DNA of 64,000 nucleotides from Mammaliicoccus lentus (GTDB lineage: Bacteria; Bacillota; Bacilli; Staphylococcales; Staphylococcaceae). The translations under genes and the position numbers were made by a program. Location of the stretch: assembly GCF_002902755.1 (NCBI RefSeq), contig NZ_PPRS01000073.1, positions 36,589 through 100,588 on the forward strand, given 5' to 3'. The notes under the pieces were generated by a model that did not search any database, had not been told where the DNA came from, and saw nothing but the letters and a program-made list of their open reading frames with translations. Within the stretch, counting starts at the first letter, position 1. Each line of letters opens with the position of its first letter. Below are positions 45,913 to 56,254 of the stretch, one piece after another.

Positions 45913-47340
45913 ATGAAATTATCAAATGACAAAAATGATAAGCAAATAACAATGCCACTGTATAAATTACTCATACTTTTATTTATAACAGTATTTTTAA
46001 CATCTGTTGTTACATTTGCTTCATATAAATTCGGCTTAAATTATGGCAACGATAAACAAAAGAACATTAATAAAATTGAAAAAGTATATGAACAAATTGA
46101 AGGTGATTATTATAAGGATGTTGATGAGGATAAATTGACTAAAGGTGCAATTGATGGAATGGTCAAATCTTTAAATGATCCGTACAGTGAATACATATCT
46201 GCTGAAGATACTGAAAGTTATAATCAAGAAATTTCTGGAGACTTTGTAGGTATAGGTGCTGAGATGGAATCTCATAATAATTATGCACGCATTACAAGCC
46301 CTATGAAAGATTCTCCTGCTGAAAAAGCTGGTATTAAGTCTTTAGATGTTATCACTAAAGTTAATAACAAATCTATTAAGAATAAATCGTTGAATGAAAT
46401 TGTTAACCAAGTAAGAGGTGAAAAAGGCACAACAGTTACACTCACAATCAAAAGAGAAGGTAAAGAACCTTTTGATGTAGAAATTAAACGAGATAAAATA
46501 CATGTTACGAGTGTAGATTATAAGAAAAAAGATGATACTGGTATCATTTCTATTTCTAAATTCCAGGAAAAGACAACAGAAGAACTTAAATCAGCTATTA
46601 AAAAAGCTAAAAAAGACAATGTTAAACATGTCGTATTAGATTTAAGAAACAATCCTGGTGGTCTTTTAGATGAAGTAATCACGAGTGTTAACCTTTTCGT
46701 TGATAAAGGCAAACCAGTCATTTATCTAGAGACAAAAGGAGACAAACCTGAAGCAGTAAAAACTGAAAAAGATAAAATGTCAGGTATCGATGATATGAAT
46801 TATTCAGTATTAGTAAATAAAGGTTCAGCTAGTGCTTCTGAAATATTCGCCGGGGCATTACAAGATTATAAAATTGCTGATGTAGTTGGAACGACAACGT
46901 TCGGTAAAGGCATTGGACAAAGTCATCAATCATTTGATGATTCATCTATATTAAAATATACAAATATGAGATGGTTGACGCCAAATAAATCTTATATTCA
47001 TAAAAAAGGAATTAAACCTAATAAGGAGATCAAGGCACCTAAATATGAAGAAATTGAAATTATAAGTCCTAAAAAATCATTCCAAAACGGTGATAAAGCA
47101 AAAGAAGTGAAATCAATTAAGATTGGGCTAGATGCGTTAGGGTATAATGTAAGCAATGAAAATGAAAACTATGATAGTGAATTAGAAAGCGCAGTTAAAA
47201 ATTTCCAACAAGATCATAATCTTAACGATGATGGTATATTTACAGATAAAACAACAGAAAAATTTATTGACTTAATGCGCAATAAAATTCAAAAAGAAGA
47301 CATTCAACTAGATGATACGATTAAATACATTCATCAATAA
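45913..47340 (+). CDS. ctpA: Carboxyl-terminal processing protease (S41) with PDZ and peptidoglycan-binding domains
   Basis: A 475-residue extracytoplasmic serine protease. One membrane helix (about 17-38) is followed by a PDZ domain (about 110-190), then the S41 catalytic core with Ser in VNKGSASASEIFAGAL and Lys in TTFGKGIGQ. A C-terminal peptidoglycan-binding domain follows (about 395-465, LDALGYNVSN...NFQQDHNLNDDG). S. aureus CtpA has the same layout and affects stress tolerance and virulence. The ATG follows a weak GTGAG site. Confidence 0.94.
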   Translation: MKLSNDKNDKQITMPLYKLLILLFITVFLTSVVTFASYKFGLNYGNDKQKNINKIEKVYEQIEGDYYKDVDEDKLTKGAIDGMVKSLNDPYSEYISAEDTESYNQEISGDFVGIGAEMESHNNYARITSPMKDSPAEKAGIKSLDVITKVNNKSIKNKSLNEIVNQVRGEKGTTVTLTIKREGKEPFDVEIKRDKIHVTSVDYKKKDDTGIISISKFQEKTTEELKSAIKKAKKDNVKHVVLDLRNNPGGLLDEVITSVNLFVDKGKPVIYLETKGDKPEAVKTEKDKMSGIDDMNYSVLVNKGSASASEIFAGALQDYKIADVVGTTTFGKGIGQSHQSFDDSSILKYTNMRWLTPNKSYIHKKGIKPNKEIKAPKYEEIEIISPKKSFQNGDKAKEVKSIKIGLDALGYNVSNENENYDSELESAVKNFQQDHNLNDDGIFTDKTTEKFIDLMRNKIQKEDIQLDDTIKYIHQ

Positions 47341-47354
47341 GTGAGGGATCAACA

Positions 47355-47858
47355 ATGAGAAAAGCAACACATTCAGATATGGAAATCATTAATGAACTAA
47401 CAAATATGGCAAAATCCATCATGAAGTCAGATGATAATCCACAATGGGATGAAGCATATCCTTTAGAAAAAGATTTCTATACCGATATAGAAAATGGTCA
47501 TTTATATTTGTATGAGTTAAATAATGAAGTGGTAGGTTATGTTTGTATCAACCAATCACAAGCAGATTGGTATAAGCAATTTAACTGGCCTGTACCAATT
47601 GATAATGCTGTAGTCATTCACAGAATGGCTACTAACCCAGAGTTTAAAGGTATAGCCGATAAAATGATGCAATTTGCTATTGACGTAGCTAACGAAAATA
47701 ATGTAAAAGTTATATTGACTGATACATTCTCAAAAAACAAACGTGCTCAAAATTTATTCAGTAGATTTGATTTTAAATTTATTGGAGAACATGAATCGAA
47801 CGAATTTCCATTTGATAAAAATGCACCATTTTATGCGTATTATAAATTGATAGATTAG
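47355..47858 (+). CDS. GNAT family N-acetyltransferase
   Basis: A 167-residue acetyltransferase-fold protein with the central VIHRMATNPEFKGIADKMMQFA acetyl-CoA region and a FSKNKRAQNLFSRFDF motif near the end. The ribosome site GTGAGGGA precedes the start. It lies between ctpA and murG with short gaps. The substrate is unknown. Confidence 0.85.
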   Translation: MRKATHSDMEIINELTNMAKSIMKSDDNPQWDEAYPLEKDFYTDIENGHLYLYELNNEVVGYVCINQSQADWYKQFNWPVPIDNAVVIHRMATNPEFKGIADKMMQFAIDVANENNVKVILTDTFSKNKRAQNLFSRFDFKFIGEHESNEFPFDKNAPFYAYYKLID

Positions 47859-47871
47859 AAGGAGATTTAAA

Positions 47872-48939
47872 ATGAAAAAAATAGCATTTACAGGTGGCGG
47901 AACAATTGGACACGTCGCTGTTAACTTAGCACTCATTCCAGAAGCTGAACAACGTGGCATCGAAACTGTTTATATCGGTTCAAAGAATGGTATTGAAAAA
48001 GATATGATAACTGATTCAGCAAAAAACACTAAATATATTTCGATATCTAGTGGTAAATTGCGAAGATATTTGTCATTTGAAAACTTAAAAGATGTATTCA
48101 AAGTATTAAAAGGTGTATTAGATGCTCGCAAAGCATTAAAAAAAGAAAAACCAGATCTAGTATTCTCTAAAGGTGGTTTCGTAAGCGTGCCGGTAATCAT
48201 CGCTGCTAAATCATTAAAAATACCAACTATTATTCATGAATCTGACGTAACACCAGGTTTAGCTAATAAAATATCAATGAAGTTTGCTAATAAAATGTAT
48301 ACAACATTTGAAGAAACATTAAAATATGTTCCTAAAGAAAAATCAGATTTCATTGGAGCAATTATTAGAGAAGACTTAAGAGATGGTAAGAAAGAAAAAG
48401 GATACAAAATAACAGGATTTAATGATAAATTACCTGTTCTATTGGTTATGGGTGGTAGTTTAGGCTCTAAAATATTAAACGAAGCTGTTCGTGAAAATTT
48501 AGATTACTTAACTAAAAAATATCAAATTATACATTTAACAGGTAAAGGTCATAAAGATGAAAGCATTCAAAATGATCACTATGTTCAATACGAATTTGTC
48601 TCATCAGAACTTATGCATTTTTACGCTATTTCTGACACAGTAATCAGTCGAGCAGGAGCAAATGCTATTTATGAGTTTGCAACTTTAAAAATACCTATGT
48701 TGCTAATTCCTTTAGGATTAGACCAATCTCGTGGTGACCAAATTGATAATGCTAAAATTTTCGAAAAAAATGGTTATGCTAAAGTTATACAAGAAAAAGA
48801 AGTGAATCAAAATACATTAGTTAGAAATTTAGATCAACTTGAAAATGAACGTGAAACGTTGATTGAAAATATGTCTAAATTTAAAGAAAGTTATACAAAA
48901 GAATCATTATTCAACAAAATTGAATCTGATATTCAATAA
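47872..48939 (+). CDS. murG: UDP-GlcNAc:lipid I N-acetylglucosaminyltransferase
   Basis: Makes lipid II from lipid I at the inner membrane face. The 355-residue GT28 protein has the GGGTIGHVAVNLAL loop, FSKGGFVSVPVIIAA, HESDVTPGLAN, VMGGSLGSK and the GANAIYEFATLKIPMLLIPL sugar-nucleotide site. The first glycine loop reads GGTIGH where most MurG have GGTxGH, which is normal for staphylococci. AAGGAG precedes the ATG. Confidence 0.97.
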   Translation: MKKIAFTGGGTIGHVAVNLALIPEAEQRGIETVYIGSKNGIEKDMITDSAKNTKYISISSGKLRRYLSFENLKDVFKVLKGVLDARKALKKEKPDLVFSKGGFVSVPVIIAAKSLKIPTIIHESDVTPGLANKISMKFANKMYTTFEETLKYVPKEKSDFIGAIIREDLRDGKKEKGYKITGFNDKLPVLLVMGGSLGSKILNEAVRENLDYLTKKYQIIHLTGKGHKDESIQNDHYVQYEFVSSELMHFYAISDTVISRAGANAIYEFATLKIPMLLIPLGLDQSRGDQIDNAKIFEKNGYAKVIQEKEVNQNTLVRNLDQLENERETLIENMSKFKESYTKESLFNKIESDIQ

Positions 48940-48954
48940 TATTGGAGGTATTAT

Positions 48955-49581
48955 ATGAGCCAAGCTAATCGAACGTTATTAATACTAATATTTAGCCTGA
49001 TTTTCGGGGTTATAGCTTTCTTTCATGAATCACGTTTAGGAAAGTGGATAGACAACGAAGTTTATAACTTTATATATTCTACAGAAAGTTTTATTACAAC
49101 TTCTATTATGCTTGGTTTCACTAAAGTTGGAGAAGTATGGGCAATGATTGCTTTATCACTGTTAATTATTTGTTATCTTAAATTAAAAAGGTTAAATATC
49201 GAAACATTATTTTTTGCATTAACAATGATTCTATCAGGTACTTTAAATCCACTATTGAAAAATGTTTTCGATAGAGAACGTCCAACATTACTGAGATTAA
49301 TTGATATTTCAGGATTTAGTTTTCCGAGTGGACATGCAATGGGTTCAACAGCATTTTTCGGCTCGATTATGTACATTGTTTTTAGAGCTTCAAAACGTTC
49401 AATGAAACCTTATTTAACAGGAATATGTGTCATTTTTATATTAATGATATCTACTTCTAGAGTTTATTTAGGAGTCCATTATCCAACTGATATTATCGCA
49501 GGTATTATTGGAGGTATTGTTTGTATTCTTTTAGCTCAATTAATGCTTAAAAATAAATTAGATATTAAAAAAACATCCTAG
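48955..49581 (+). CDS. PAP2-family lipid phosphatase (PgpB-like)
   Basis: A 208-residue membrane phosphatase with about six helices. The three PAP2 motifs are visible: K-x6-RP (KNVFDRERP), PSGHAMGS, and SRVYLGVHYPTD. Such enzymes dephosphorylate undecaprenyl pyrophosphate or phosphatidylglycerol-phosphate; which one cannot be read from sequence. S. aureus pgpB also lies between murG and arlR. Its stop codon lies within a bidirectional terminator stem shared with the small RNA on the other strand. Confidence 0.92.
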   Translation: MSQANRTLLILIFSLIFGVIAFFHESRLGKWIDNEVYNFIYSTESFITTSIMLGFTKVGEVWAMIALSLLIICYLKLKRLNIETLFFALTMILSGTLNPLLKNVFDRERPTLLRLIDISGFSFPSGHAMGSTAFFGSIMYIVFRASKRSMKPYLTGICVIFILMISTSRVYLGVHYPTDIIAGIIGGIVCILLAQLMLKNKLDIKKTS

Positions 49582-49610
49582 TGATTTGGACAGAATCACT
49601 AGGACGTTTT
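49567..49610. terminator. Bidirectional terminator shared by the PAP2 gene and the small RNA
   Basis: Perfect 9-bp stem CCTAGTGAT / ATCACTAGG (49577-49585 with 49595-49603). On the minus strand a T7 run (49573-49567) follows; on the plus strand ACGTTTTACTTTT follows. The stem includes the stop codon of the PAP2 gene. Confidence 0.85.
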
Positions 49611-49698
49611 ACTTTTATGGGCATAAAAGGGGGTTATAGAAAATGTTCAATCCATACTTAGAGGGGGAACTCTTTTATTTGATTGAGAATCATTTTCA
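49567..49698 (-). ncRNA. isrR: Fur-controlled small RNA, probable IsrR homologue
   Basis: No coding frame with a ribosome site is present, but an approximately 130-nt minus-strand transcript is well defined. Its promoter has TTGACA and TATAAT, Fur-like boxes lie at the -35 and over the start, and a strong terminator ends it. The RNA contains C-rich segments opposite 49663-49667 and 49629-49633 (CCCCC each) plus a GCCC, able to pair with ribosome-binding sites. S. aureus IsrR is a Fur-repressed RNA located between the pgpB-type gene and arlR and works through C-rich regions that block translation of iron-using enzymes. Position and design match; sequence homology was not computed. Confidence 0.78.
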
Positions 49699-49732
49699 AT
49701 TACTATTATAACTAATTGAGAATGAATGTCAA
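49684..49732 (-). promoter_or_regulatory. isrR promoter with two Fur-like boxes
   Basis: Minus strand: -35 TTGACA at 49732-49727, 16-bp spacer, -10 TATAAT at 49710-49705. Fur-like 15-mers are TGAGAATCATTTTCA at 49684-49698 (12 of 14 defined positions of TGATAATNATTATCA) over the start site, and TGAGAATGAATGTCA at 49717-49731 (11 of 14) over the -35. Confidence 0.75.
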
Positions 49733-49734
49733 TT

Positions 49735-49857
49735 AGTTTTTTTAATTTTTTACTATTTTAAATGATAAAATAGTTTTGCTCATATATAATGAGCATGTGA
49801 AACTTGAAAATGTTATCTTTTACTAGAGGGGGAACTCTTTCATTGATAATCATTTCC
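49735..49857 (-). ncRNA. Second copy of the small-RNA 5' module, no own terminator seen
   Basis: A near copy of the isrR promoter and 5' end lies just upstream on the same strand: GAAAGAG-TTCCCCCTCT corresponds to the first C-rich segment. Downstream sequence diverges and contains two weak hairpins (GCTCATTATATATGAGC and ACTATTTT...AAAATAGT) but no T-run on this strand. A transcript from here would probably read into isrR and carry two copies of the first C-rich module. Confidence 0.5.
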
Positions 49858-49892
49858 AATTACTATTATAACTAACTGAGAACGATTGTCAA
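49844..49892 (-). promoter_or_regulatory. Duplicated Fur-boxed promoter upstream of isrR
   Basis: Minus strand: TTGACA at 49892-49887, 16-bp spacer, TATAAT at 49870-49865. Fur-like boxes are TGATAATCATTTCCA at 49844-49858 (12 of 14) and TGAGAACGATTGTCA at 49877-49891 (11 of 14). Layout is the same as the first copy, 160 bp away. It lies only 40 bp from the arlR start, so Fur binding here could also affect arlR. Confidence 0.7.
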
Positions 49893-49931
49893 TTATAAAG
49901 TGAAAAAAATTAAAAAATTTGAGGTGTCATC

Positions 49932-50606
49932 ATGAAAAAGATACTCATCATTGAAGATGAACAAAATTTAGCAAGGTTTATAGAATTAGAATTAAAACAT
50001 GAAGATTATGAAGTAGAGATATGTTATGACGGTGAGAGCGGGCTAAATCAAGCTTTAACTGACGATTATGATTGTATACTATTGGACTTAATGTTGCCTA
50101 AAATGAACGGTCTAGAAGTATGTAGACGTATACGTCGAGAAAAAAATACGCCTATCATTATGATTACTGCTAAAGGTGACACTTATGATAAAGTCATCGG
50201 TTTAGATTATGGTGCTGATGACTACATAGTTAAACCTTTTGATATTGAAGAATTGTTAGCTAGAATCCGAGTTATTATACGTAGAAATGTAACATTAGAA
50301 TCTGACACTAGTACTATTGAAATTAATGATATTAAAATCGATAAAAATGCTTTTTCTGTTTATATAGGTGGAGAATCAGTTGATTTAACTAAAACAGAGT
50401 ATGAATTATTATTATTGCTCGCTGAAAATCAAAATTATGTATTACAGAGAGAACAAATTTTAAATCATGTTTGGGGCTACGAGTCAGAAGTGGAAACAAA
50501 TGTAGTAGATGTTTACATACGTTATTTAAGAAATAAATTGAAACCGTTCAAAAAGGAAAACATCATCGAAACGGTTAGAGGAGTGGGGTACGTGATACGT
50601 TCATGA
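49932..50606 (+). CDS. arlR: Response regulator ArlR
   Basis: OmpR-type regulator, 224 residues. The receiver domain has acidic residues near 9-10, phospho-acceptor D52 ([13 protein letters not shown]) and K-P-F near 104; the C-terminal winged helix includes [20 protein letters not shown]. In S. aureus ArlRS controls autolysis, adhesion and mgrA. The upstream region holds the Fur-regulated small-RNA locus on the other strand. The stop overlaps arlS by 4 bp (ATGA). Confidence 0.95.
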   Translation: MKKILIIEDEQNLARFIELELKHEDYEVEICYDGESGLNQALTDDYDCILLDLMLPKMNGLEVCRRIRREKNTPIIMITAKGDTYDKVIGLDYGADDYIVKPFDIEELLARIRVIIRRNVTLESDTSTIEINDIKIDKNAFSVYIGGESVDLTKTEYELLLLLAENQNYVLQREQILNHVWGYESEVETNVVDVYIRYLRNKLKPFKKENIIETVRGVGYVIRS

Positions 50607-51979
50607 AACAACAATCTTTAAAGACAAAATGGATGATGCTTACAACCACGATTACATTTATCATTTTCGCATTGTTTAGTATGTTTATCATTTATTTTAT
50701 TAGCTTATATTTAAAAGACCAAGAAACTGGAACTGCAACGAGAAGCGCGCAAGATACCGTTAATTTGCTTCAATCTAAGACATTAGGACAAATTACTTCA
50801 ACTGATATAAACGCGACGATAACAGACAATCAAAAAATGATACTTTTTGATAAATTTGGTAAGCCAATGTTTGAAGAAACACATAATGACAAATTGAAAT
50901 ATACTCCTGAATTTAAACGTGTTAAATCAGTAGAAATATATGAAATGCATGTCGATAACAAATCTTATTTAGTCGTTTATAGTCCAATTAATACAAGCTA
51001 CTTTAATGGCTATGAAGCAATCGTTCATCCTTTAGATAGCTATGACGCCATTATTAAATTCATGATTATTTTAGCCAGTATATTTGGATTAACTGCTTTA
51101 TTCCTTATCGCAATAATAAGTTATATTTTCTCATCACAAATTACGAAACCAATTACGATACTTTCAGATAAGATGAAACAAATTCGTCGAGATGGGTTCC
51201 AAGAAAAATTAGAAGTACCAACTAATTATGAAGAAACAGACGATATGATCCAAACATTCAATAACATGATGGAACAGCTAGAAGTTTCATTTGATCAACA
51301 AAAACAATTTGTGGAAGATGCTTCACATGAATTAAGAACACCATTACAGATTATTCAAGGGCATTTGAACTTAATTCAAAGATGGGGAAAAAACAACCCA
51401 GAAGTATTAGAAGAATCATTGGATATTTCCATTGAAGAAATGGAAAGAATTACGAAATTAGTGGAAGAATTATTATTACTATCTAAGGATTCAAGAACAA
51501 GCGCAAGTGATGATAATGATATCGTGGATATTAATTATGAAATACAATCACGAATCAAATCATTACGTAAATTACACCCTGACTATTCTTTTGCTTTTAA
51601 ATCTAATTATGACGCGATCAGAATGAATATTAATCGATTCCATTTTGAACAAATGTTACTTATTTTTATGGATAATGCCATGAAATATGACAAAAAGAAT
51701 AAAAATATCGAAATACAAACAAATTTAAAAAATAGAACCATCACAATTGATATAATTGACCACGGAATGGGTATACCTAAAAAAGACCTAGAATTTATTT
51801 TTGATCGCTTCTATAGAGTCGATAAATCACGTTCAAGAAAAGAAGGTGGAAATGGCTTAGGATTATCTATTGCTAAGAAATTAGTCAACTCGTATGACGG
51901 TATTGTGAAAGTTGATAGTGTAGTCGATGAATATACTAAAATATCAGTAATTTTCAAGGATACTTTCATCAATAAGTAA
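50603..51979 (+). CDS. arlS: Sensor histidine kinase ArlS
   Basis: A 458-residue membrane kinase. Two membrane helices (about 12-34 and 152-176) frame an outer sensor domain; a HAMP segment follows, then the phospho-accepting His in [14 protein letters not shown] and the ATP-binding boxes [12 protein letters not shown] (N box), DHGMGIP and [10 protein letters not shown]. It phosphorylates ArlR. The sensed signal is not visible. Translational coupling to arlR by a 4-bp overlap. Confidence 0.95.
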   Translation: MKQQSLKTKWMMLTTTITFIIFALFSMFIIYFISLYLKDQETGTATRSAQDTVNLLQSKTLGQITSTDINATITDNQKMILFDKFGKPMFEETHNDKLKYTPEFKRVKSVEIYEMHVDNKSYLVVYSPINTSYFNGYEAIVHPLDSYDAIIKFMIILASIFGLTALFLIAIISYIFSSQITKPITILSDKMKQIRRDGFQEKLEVPTNYEETDDMIQTFNNMMEQLEVSFDQQKQFVEDASHELRTPLQIIQGHLNLIQRWGKNNPEVLEESLDISIEEMERITKLVEELLLLSKDSRTSASDDNDIVDINYEIQSRIKSLRKLHPDYSFAFKSNYDAIRMNINRFHFEQMLLIFMDNAMKYDKKNKNIEIQTNLKNRTITIDIIDHGMGIPKKDLEFIFDRFYRVDKSRSRKEGGNGLGLSIAKKLVNSYDGIVKVDSVVDEYTKISVIFKDTFINK

Positions 51980-52048
51980 AATAGGAAATAAACTGCCATA
52001 AATGGTAAATTAGCCTTTAATATAAATCGGTTAAGTGCTAAAATGGGA

Positions 52049-52066
52049 ATGTAAACGGTTTATAAT
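52049..52066 (+). promoter_or_regulatory. Possible catabolite-repression (cre-like) site and -10 of odhAB
   Basis: ATGTAAACGGTTTATA (52049-52064) fits the CcpA site pattern (TGWAANCGNTNWCA) except at its last two bases. It overlaps a TATAAT at 52061-52066, the likely -10 of odhA. Binding there would block transcription, which suits a citric-acid-cycle gene repressed by glucose. Two mismatches keep this tentative. Confidence 0.4.
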
Positions 52067-52084
52067 TTTCTTGGAGGGTGGAAC

Positions 52085-54871
52085 ATGAAGAATGATAATC
52101 ATGTCGAAGCACCTGTAAGATTTGGAACTAACTTAGGGTTAATGTTAGAAATGTATGATAATTACGTTAATGATCCGGAGTCAGTCCCAGAAGACTTGCA
52201 AGTGTTATTCGATGAAATAACGAGTAATAATACAGGCACTGGCCAAAAAATAGGTACAGGGGTGGACAATTCAAGTGTTAAACGTGTTATGCGTTTAATA
52301 GACAATATCAGACAATATGGACATTTAACTGCTGATATCTATCCAGTATACCGTCCAGAAAGAAAAAATGTACCTAAGCCAACACATCAAGACTTTGGGC
52401 TATCTAAAGAAACATTAGAAAAATTACCAGCTGGTATAGTATCTGACCATTTTGATGGTGAATTTGATAATGCATATGAAGCAATAGAATATATGACTTC
52501 ATGTTACCAAGGTCCTATAGCTTTTGAGTATACACACATTAATAATAATGAAGAACGTGTATGGCTTAAGAGATATATAGAATCAACAAACACTATTGAA
52601 ATATCTAAAGATGAAAAAATTGAATTACTTAAAAGCTTAGCAGAAGTTGAAGGCTTTGAAAAATATATTCATAAAAACTTTGTAGGTGCAAAGCGTTTCT
52701 CAATTGAGGGCGTTGATACTTTAGTACCTATGTTACAACGTATCTTAAAGCGTACAAATGCTGCTAAAATTCCAAACATTCAAATTGGGATGGCACATAG
52801 AGGTAGATTAAACGTTTTAACACATGTACTAGAAAAACCTTATGAAATGATGATTTCAGAATTTATGCATAAAAATCCTTTAATCTTTTTACCTAAAGAT
52901 GGATCATTAGAAATCACAGCAGGTTGGACTGGAGATGTAAAATATCATCTTGGTGGAACAAAAACGACAAGCAAATATGGAATAGAACAAACTATAACTT
53001 TAGCAAACAACCCAAGTCACTTAGAAATCGTTTCTCCTGTCGTATTAGGTAAGACGCGTTCTAACCAAGATACAACAGCTGATCCCGGTAGACCAAGCCA
53101 AGATTTAAATAAATCACTAGCTGTATTAATTCATGGGGATGCTGCGTTCCCTGGACAAGGTATTAACTTTGAAGCCATGAACTTAAGCAATTTAGATGGA
53201 TATACAACAGGTGGTTCATTACACATTATTACAAACAACAGAATTGGTTTTACAACAGAAGCTGAAGATGGACGTTCAACTACTTATTCTACTGATGTTG
53301 CAAAAGGTTATGACTTACCAATTATCCATGTTAACGCTGATGACGTAGAAGCAACTGTTAAAGCTATTGAAATGGCTATGGACTTTAGAGAAAGATTTAA
53401 TAAAGATTTTGTCATAGATTTAGTTGGTTATAGACGTTATGGGCATAACGAGATGGATGAACCTTCAATCACGAATCCAATGATGTACAAAGCTATTAAA
53501 GAACATCCTTCAATCGAATTAAAATATGGGCAAGAATTAGTAGATCAAGGTTTAATTACTAAAGAAGAAATGAATGAAATCTTTGATGACGTTACTAAAA
53601 GACTAAGAACAGCTCACGATAAAATTGATAAAGATGCTGAAATGGATAATCCAGAAATGACAATGCCTGATAAGATTAGCCAAGGGCAAGATTATGAAAT
53701 AACAAATGCGAGCTATGATGATTTGAAAGCTATAAATGATGCTATGTTTGACTATCCTGAAGACTTTACAGTATTTAAAAAGCTTAATAAAGTCTTAGAT
53801 AGAAGACGTGAACCTTTCGAAAAAGATGGTCTTGTGGATTGGGCTCATGCAGAACAATTAGCATTTGCAACGATTTTACAAAATGGTACGCCAATTCGTT
53901 TAACAGGACAAGACTCTGAACGCGGAACATTCGCTCAAAGACATGCTGTTTTACATGATGAAAAAGATGGAAAACTATTTGTTCCTTTACATCATGTCCC
54001 AAATGGTAAAGCATCATTTGATATATATAATTCTCCATTATCAGAAGCAGCTGTTGTTGGGTTCGAATATGGTTATAACGTAGATAATCCAGAATCATTT
54101 AATATTTGGGAAGCACAATACGGTGACTTTGCGAATATGGCACAAATGATTTTTGATAACTTCATGGCTAACAGTAATGCTAAATGGGGAGAGAAAAGTG
54201 GTTTAGCGTTATTCTTACCACATAGTAACGAAGGACAAGGTCCAGAACACTCTTCAGCGAGATTAGAGCGCTTCTTACAATTAGCTGGTGAAAATAATAT
54301 GACAATTGCTAATTTAACTAGTTCTTCAAACTATTATCATTTGTTAAGAAGACACGCTAAATATTTAAACACTGATAAGATGAGACCGTTAGTATTAATG
54401 TCACCAAAAAGTTTACTAAGAAACAAAACTGTTTCTAGACCAATTGATGAATTTACTACAGGTCAATTCGAACCTATTTTAGTTGAACCGTACAAAAAAA
54501 CTAAAATTAAAAAAGTGATTATCGCTTCAGGAAAAATGTTCATTGATTTAAAAGCTGAATTAGAAAAAAATCCTAACGATGAGCTTTGTTTAATTGCATT
54601 AGAACAACTTTATCCATTCCCTAAAGAAGAGATAAAAAATGTTCTTTCAGAATTTAGAAACTTAGAAACTGTAGGCTGGGCACAAGAAGAAGCTAAAAAC
54701 CAAGGTGCTTGGAGTTTTGTGAGCTTACAATTGCAAAGTATTCTAAAAGATAGAAATGTTAACCTAGAATATCACGGACGTAAAGTTCGTTCTGCAACTG
54801 CAGAAGGTGATGCAGAAATTTATAAACTTATACAAAGTAAAGTTATCGAAGAAGCTTTAAAACATAATTAG
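52085..54871 (+). CDS. odhA: 2-oxoglutarate dehydrogenase E1 component
   Basis: Thiamine-diphosphate-dependent decarboxylase of the citric acid cycle, 928 residues. Recognisable segments include [43 protein letters not shown] and the metal/ThDP site around [10 protein letters not shown]; the C-terminal half includes [18 protein letters not shown] and [20 protein letters not shown]. The ribosome site TTGGAGGG precedes the ATG. odhB follows after 13 bp. Confidence 0.97.
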   Translation: MKNDNHVEAPVRFGTNLGLMLEMYDNYVNDPESVPEDLQVLFDEITSNNTGTGQKIGTGVDNSSVKRVMRLIDNIRQYGHLTADIYPVYRPERKNVPKPTHQDFGLSKETLEKLPAGIVSDHFDGEFDNAYEAIEYMTSCYQGPIAFEYTHINNNEERVWLKRYIESTNTIEISKDEKIELLKSLAEVEGFEKYIHKNFVGAKRFSIEGVDTLVPMLQRILKRTNAAKIPNIQIGMAHRGRLNVLTHVLEKPYEMMISEFMHKNPLIFLPKDGSLEITAGWTGDVKYHLGGTKTTSKYGIEQTITLANNPSHLEIVSPVVLGKTRSNQDTTADPGRPSQDLNKSLAVLIHGDAAFPGQGINFEAMNLSNLDGYTTGGSLHIITNNRIGFTTEAEDGRSTTYSTDVAKGYDLPIIHVNADDVEATVKAIEMAMDFRERFNKDFVIDLVGYRRYGHNEMDEPSITNPMMYKAIKEHPSIELKYGQELVDQGLITKEEMNEIFDDVTKRLRTAHDKIDKDAEMDNPEMTMPDKISQGQDYEITNASYDDLKAINDAMFDYPEDFTVFKKLNKVLDRRREPFEKDGLVDWAHAEQLAFATILQNGTPIRLTGQDSERGTFAQRHAVLHDEKDGKLFVPLHHVPNGKASFDIYNSPLSEAAVVGFEYGYNVDNPESFNIWEAQYGDFANMAQMIFDNFMANSNAKWGEKSGLALFLPHSNEGQGPEHSSARLERFLQLAGENNMTIANLTSSSNYYHLLRRHAKYLNTDKMRPLVLMSPKSLLRNKTVSRPIDEFTTGQFEPILVEPYKKTKIKKVIIASGKMFIDLKAELEKNPNDELCLIALEQLYPFPKEEIKNVLSEFRNLETVGWAQEEAKNQGAWSFVSLQLQSILKDRNVNLEYHGRKVRSATAEGDAEIYKLIQSKVIEEALKHN

Positions 54872-54884
54872 GGGGAAATAAATA

Positions 54885-56174
54885 ATGTCAGAGGTAAAAG
54901 TACCAGAGTTAGCAGAGTCAATTTCAGAAGGAACGATTTCAGAATGGTTGAAATCTGTTGGAGATCAAGTAGAACAAGGTGAAAATATTGTTGAACTTGA
55001 AACAGATAAAGTAAACGTTGAAGTTATTTCTGAAGTATCAGGTGTACTTTCTGAAATTAAAGCAGAAGAAGGCGACACTGTTGAAGTTGGATCAGTAATC
55101 GCGATTGTTTCTGAAGGTGAATCAGGTTCAACTTCAAGTGAACAAAAAGAAAGTGATGACAGCGAGTCTAAAGATTCTAAAGATAAAGAAAAACAAACAG
55201 AAGCACCTAAAGAAAGCGCTGCTAAATCTGAAGATACTAAACAAACTGAAGATACTAGCAAAGAAGAAGCTAGTTCAAACGACCGTGTACAAGCAACGCC
55301 ATCAGCTCGTAAACTTGCACGTGAAAAAGGCATTGATTTAAACAAAGTGAAAACACAAGCTGGAGATGTTGTTAGACCAGAAGATGTAGAAAAAGCCTCT
55401 CAACCTTCTAAACCAGCTCAACAAGAAAAACAAAGTCAACCAGCAGCACAGAAAAATGAAAACCCATCTAAACCGGTTGTACGTGAAAAATTATCTCGTA
55501 GACGTCAAACAATTGCTAAGAAATTATTAGAAGTATCAAATAATACAGCAATGTTAACAACGTTTAACGAAGTAGACATGACTAACGTTATGGAATTACG
55601 TAAACGTAAAAAAGATAAATTCCAAGAAGATCATAACGGTACAAGATTAGGCTTTATGTCATTCTTCACTAAAGCATCAGTAGCAGCATTGAAAAAATAT
55701 CCAGATGTGAACGCTGAAATTGACGGTACTGATTTACTATTAAAACAATACTACGATATCGGTATTGCTGTATCTACAGAAGAAGGTCTAGTTGTACCTA
55801 ACGTTAGAGACTGTGATAAGAAAAACTTCGCAGAAATCGAACAAGATATTCATGACTTAGCAGTTAAAGCTAATAACAAAAAATTAGGATTAGATGACAT
55901 GATGGGCGGATCATTCACAATCACTAATGGCGGTGTATTCGGTTCATTAATGTCAACACCGATTATTAACGGAACACAAGCTGCTATTTTAGGTATGCAC
56001 TCAATTGTTACAAGACCAATTGCAATTGATAAAGAACGTATGGAAAACAGACCAATGATGTATATTGCTTTAAGTTATGACCACAGAATCATCGATGGTA
56101 AACAAGCAGTAGGTTTCCTAAAAACAATCAAAGACCTAATTGAAAATCCAGAAGATTTATTATTAGAATCTTAA
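54885..56174 (+). CDS. odhB: 2-oxoglutarate dehydrogenase E2 (dihydrolipoyl succinyltransferase)
   Basis: A 429-residue core enzyme. It has an N-terminal lipoyl domain with lipoyl-Lys42 in ETDKVNV, a charged linker (about 85-135, rich in Ser, Lys and Glu), an E1/E3-binding domain ([18 protein letters not shown]), and the catalytic domain with the [10 protein letters not shown] active-site His and Asp. It transfers succinyl groups to CoA. The E3 subunit is shared with other complexes and lies elsewhere. A terminator follows. Confidence 0.97.
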   Translation: MSEVKVPELAESISEGTISEWLKSVGDQVEQGENIVELETDKVNVEVISEVSGVLSEIKAEEGDTVEVGSVIAIVSEGESGSTSSEQKESDDSESKDSKDKEKQTEAPKESAAKSEDTKQTEDTSKEEASSNDRVQATPSARKLAREKGIDLNKVKTQAGDVVRPEDVEKASQPSKPAQQEKQSQPAAQKNENPSKPVVREKLSRRRQTIAKKLLEVSNNTAMLTTFNEVDMTNVMELRKRKKDKFQEDHNGTRLGFMSFFTKASVAALKKYPDVNAEIDGTDLLLKQYYDIGIAVSTEEGLVVPNVRDCDKKNFAEIEQDIHDLAVKANNKKLGLDDMMGGSFTITNGGVFGSLMSTPIINGTQAAILGMHSIVTRPIAIDKERMENRPMMYIALSYDHRIIDGKQAVGFLKTIKDLIENPEDLLLES

Positions 56175-56189
56175 TTTACTGTAATATAG

Positions 56190-56228
56190 TGACCACAACG
56201 GCTATCAAAGCCGTTGTGGTTTTTTATT
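56190..56228 (+). terminator. Terminator of odhAB
   Basis: Stem ACCACAACGGCT / AGCCGTTGTGGT with a short loop (ATCAA), followed by T5. Confidence 0.9.
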
Positions 56229-56254
56229 TGTGTTAGTTGAAGTGTGGGAAGTGG

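Noticed and set aside
49740..49855. A 31-codon minus-strand frame (MIINERVPPL...) within the duplicated small-RNA module
   Set aside because: There is no ribosome site before the ATG and the frame is not kept in the first copy, which stops after 11 codons. The C-rich text is the conserved part, favouring RNA function.
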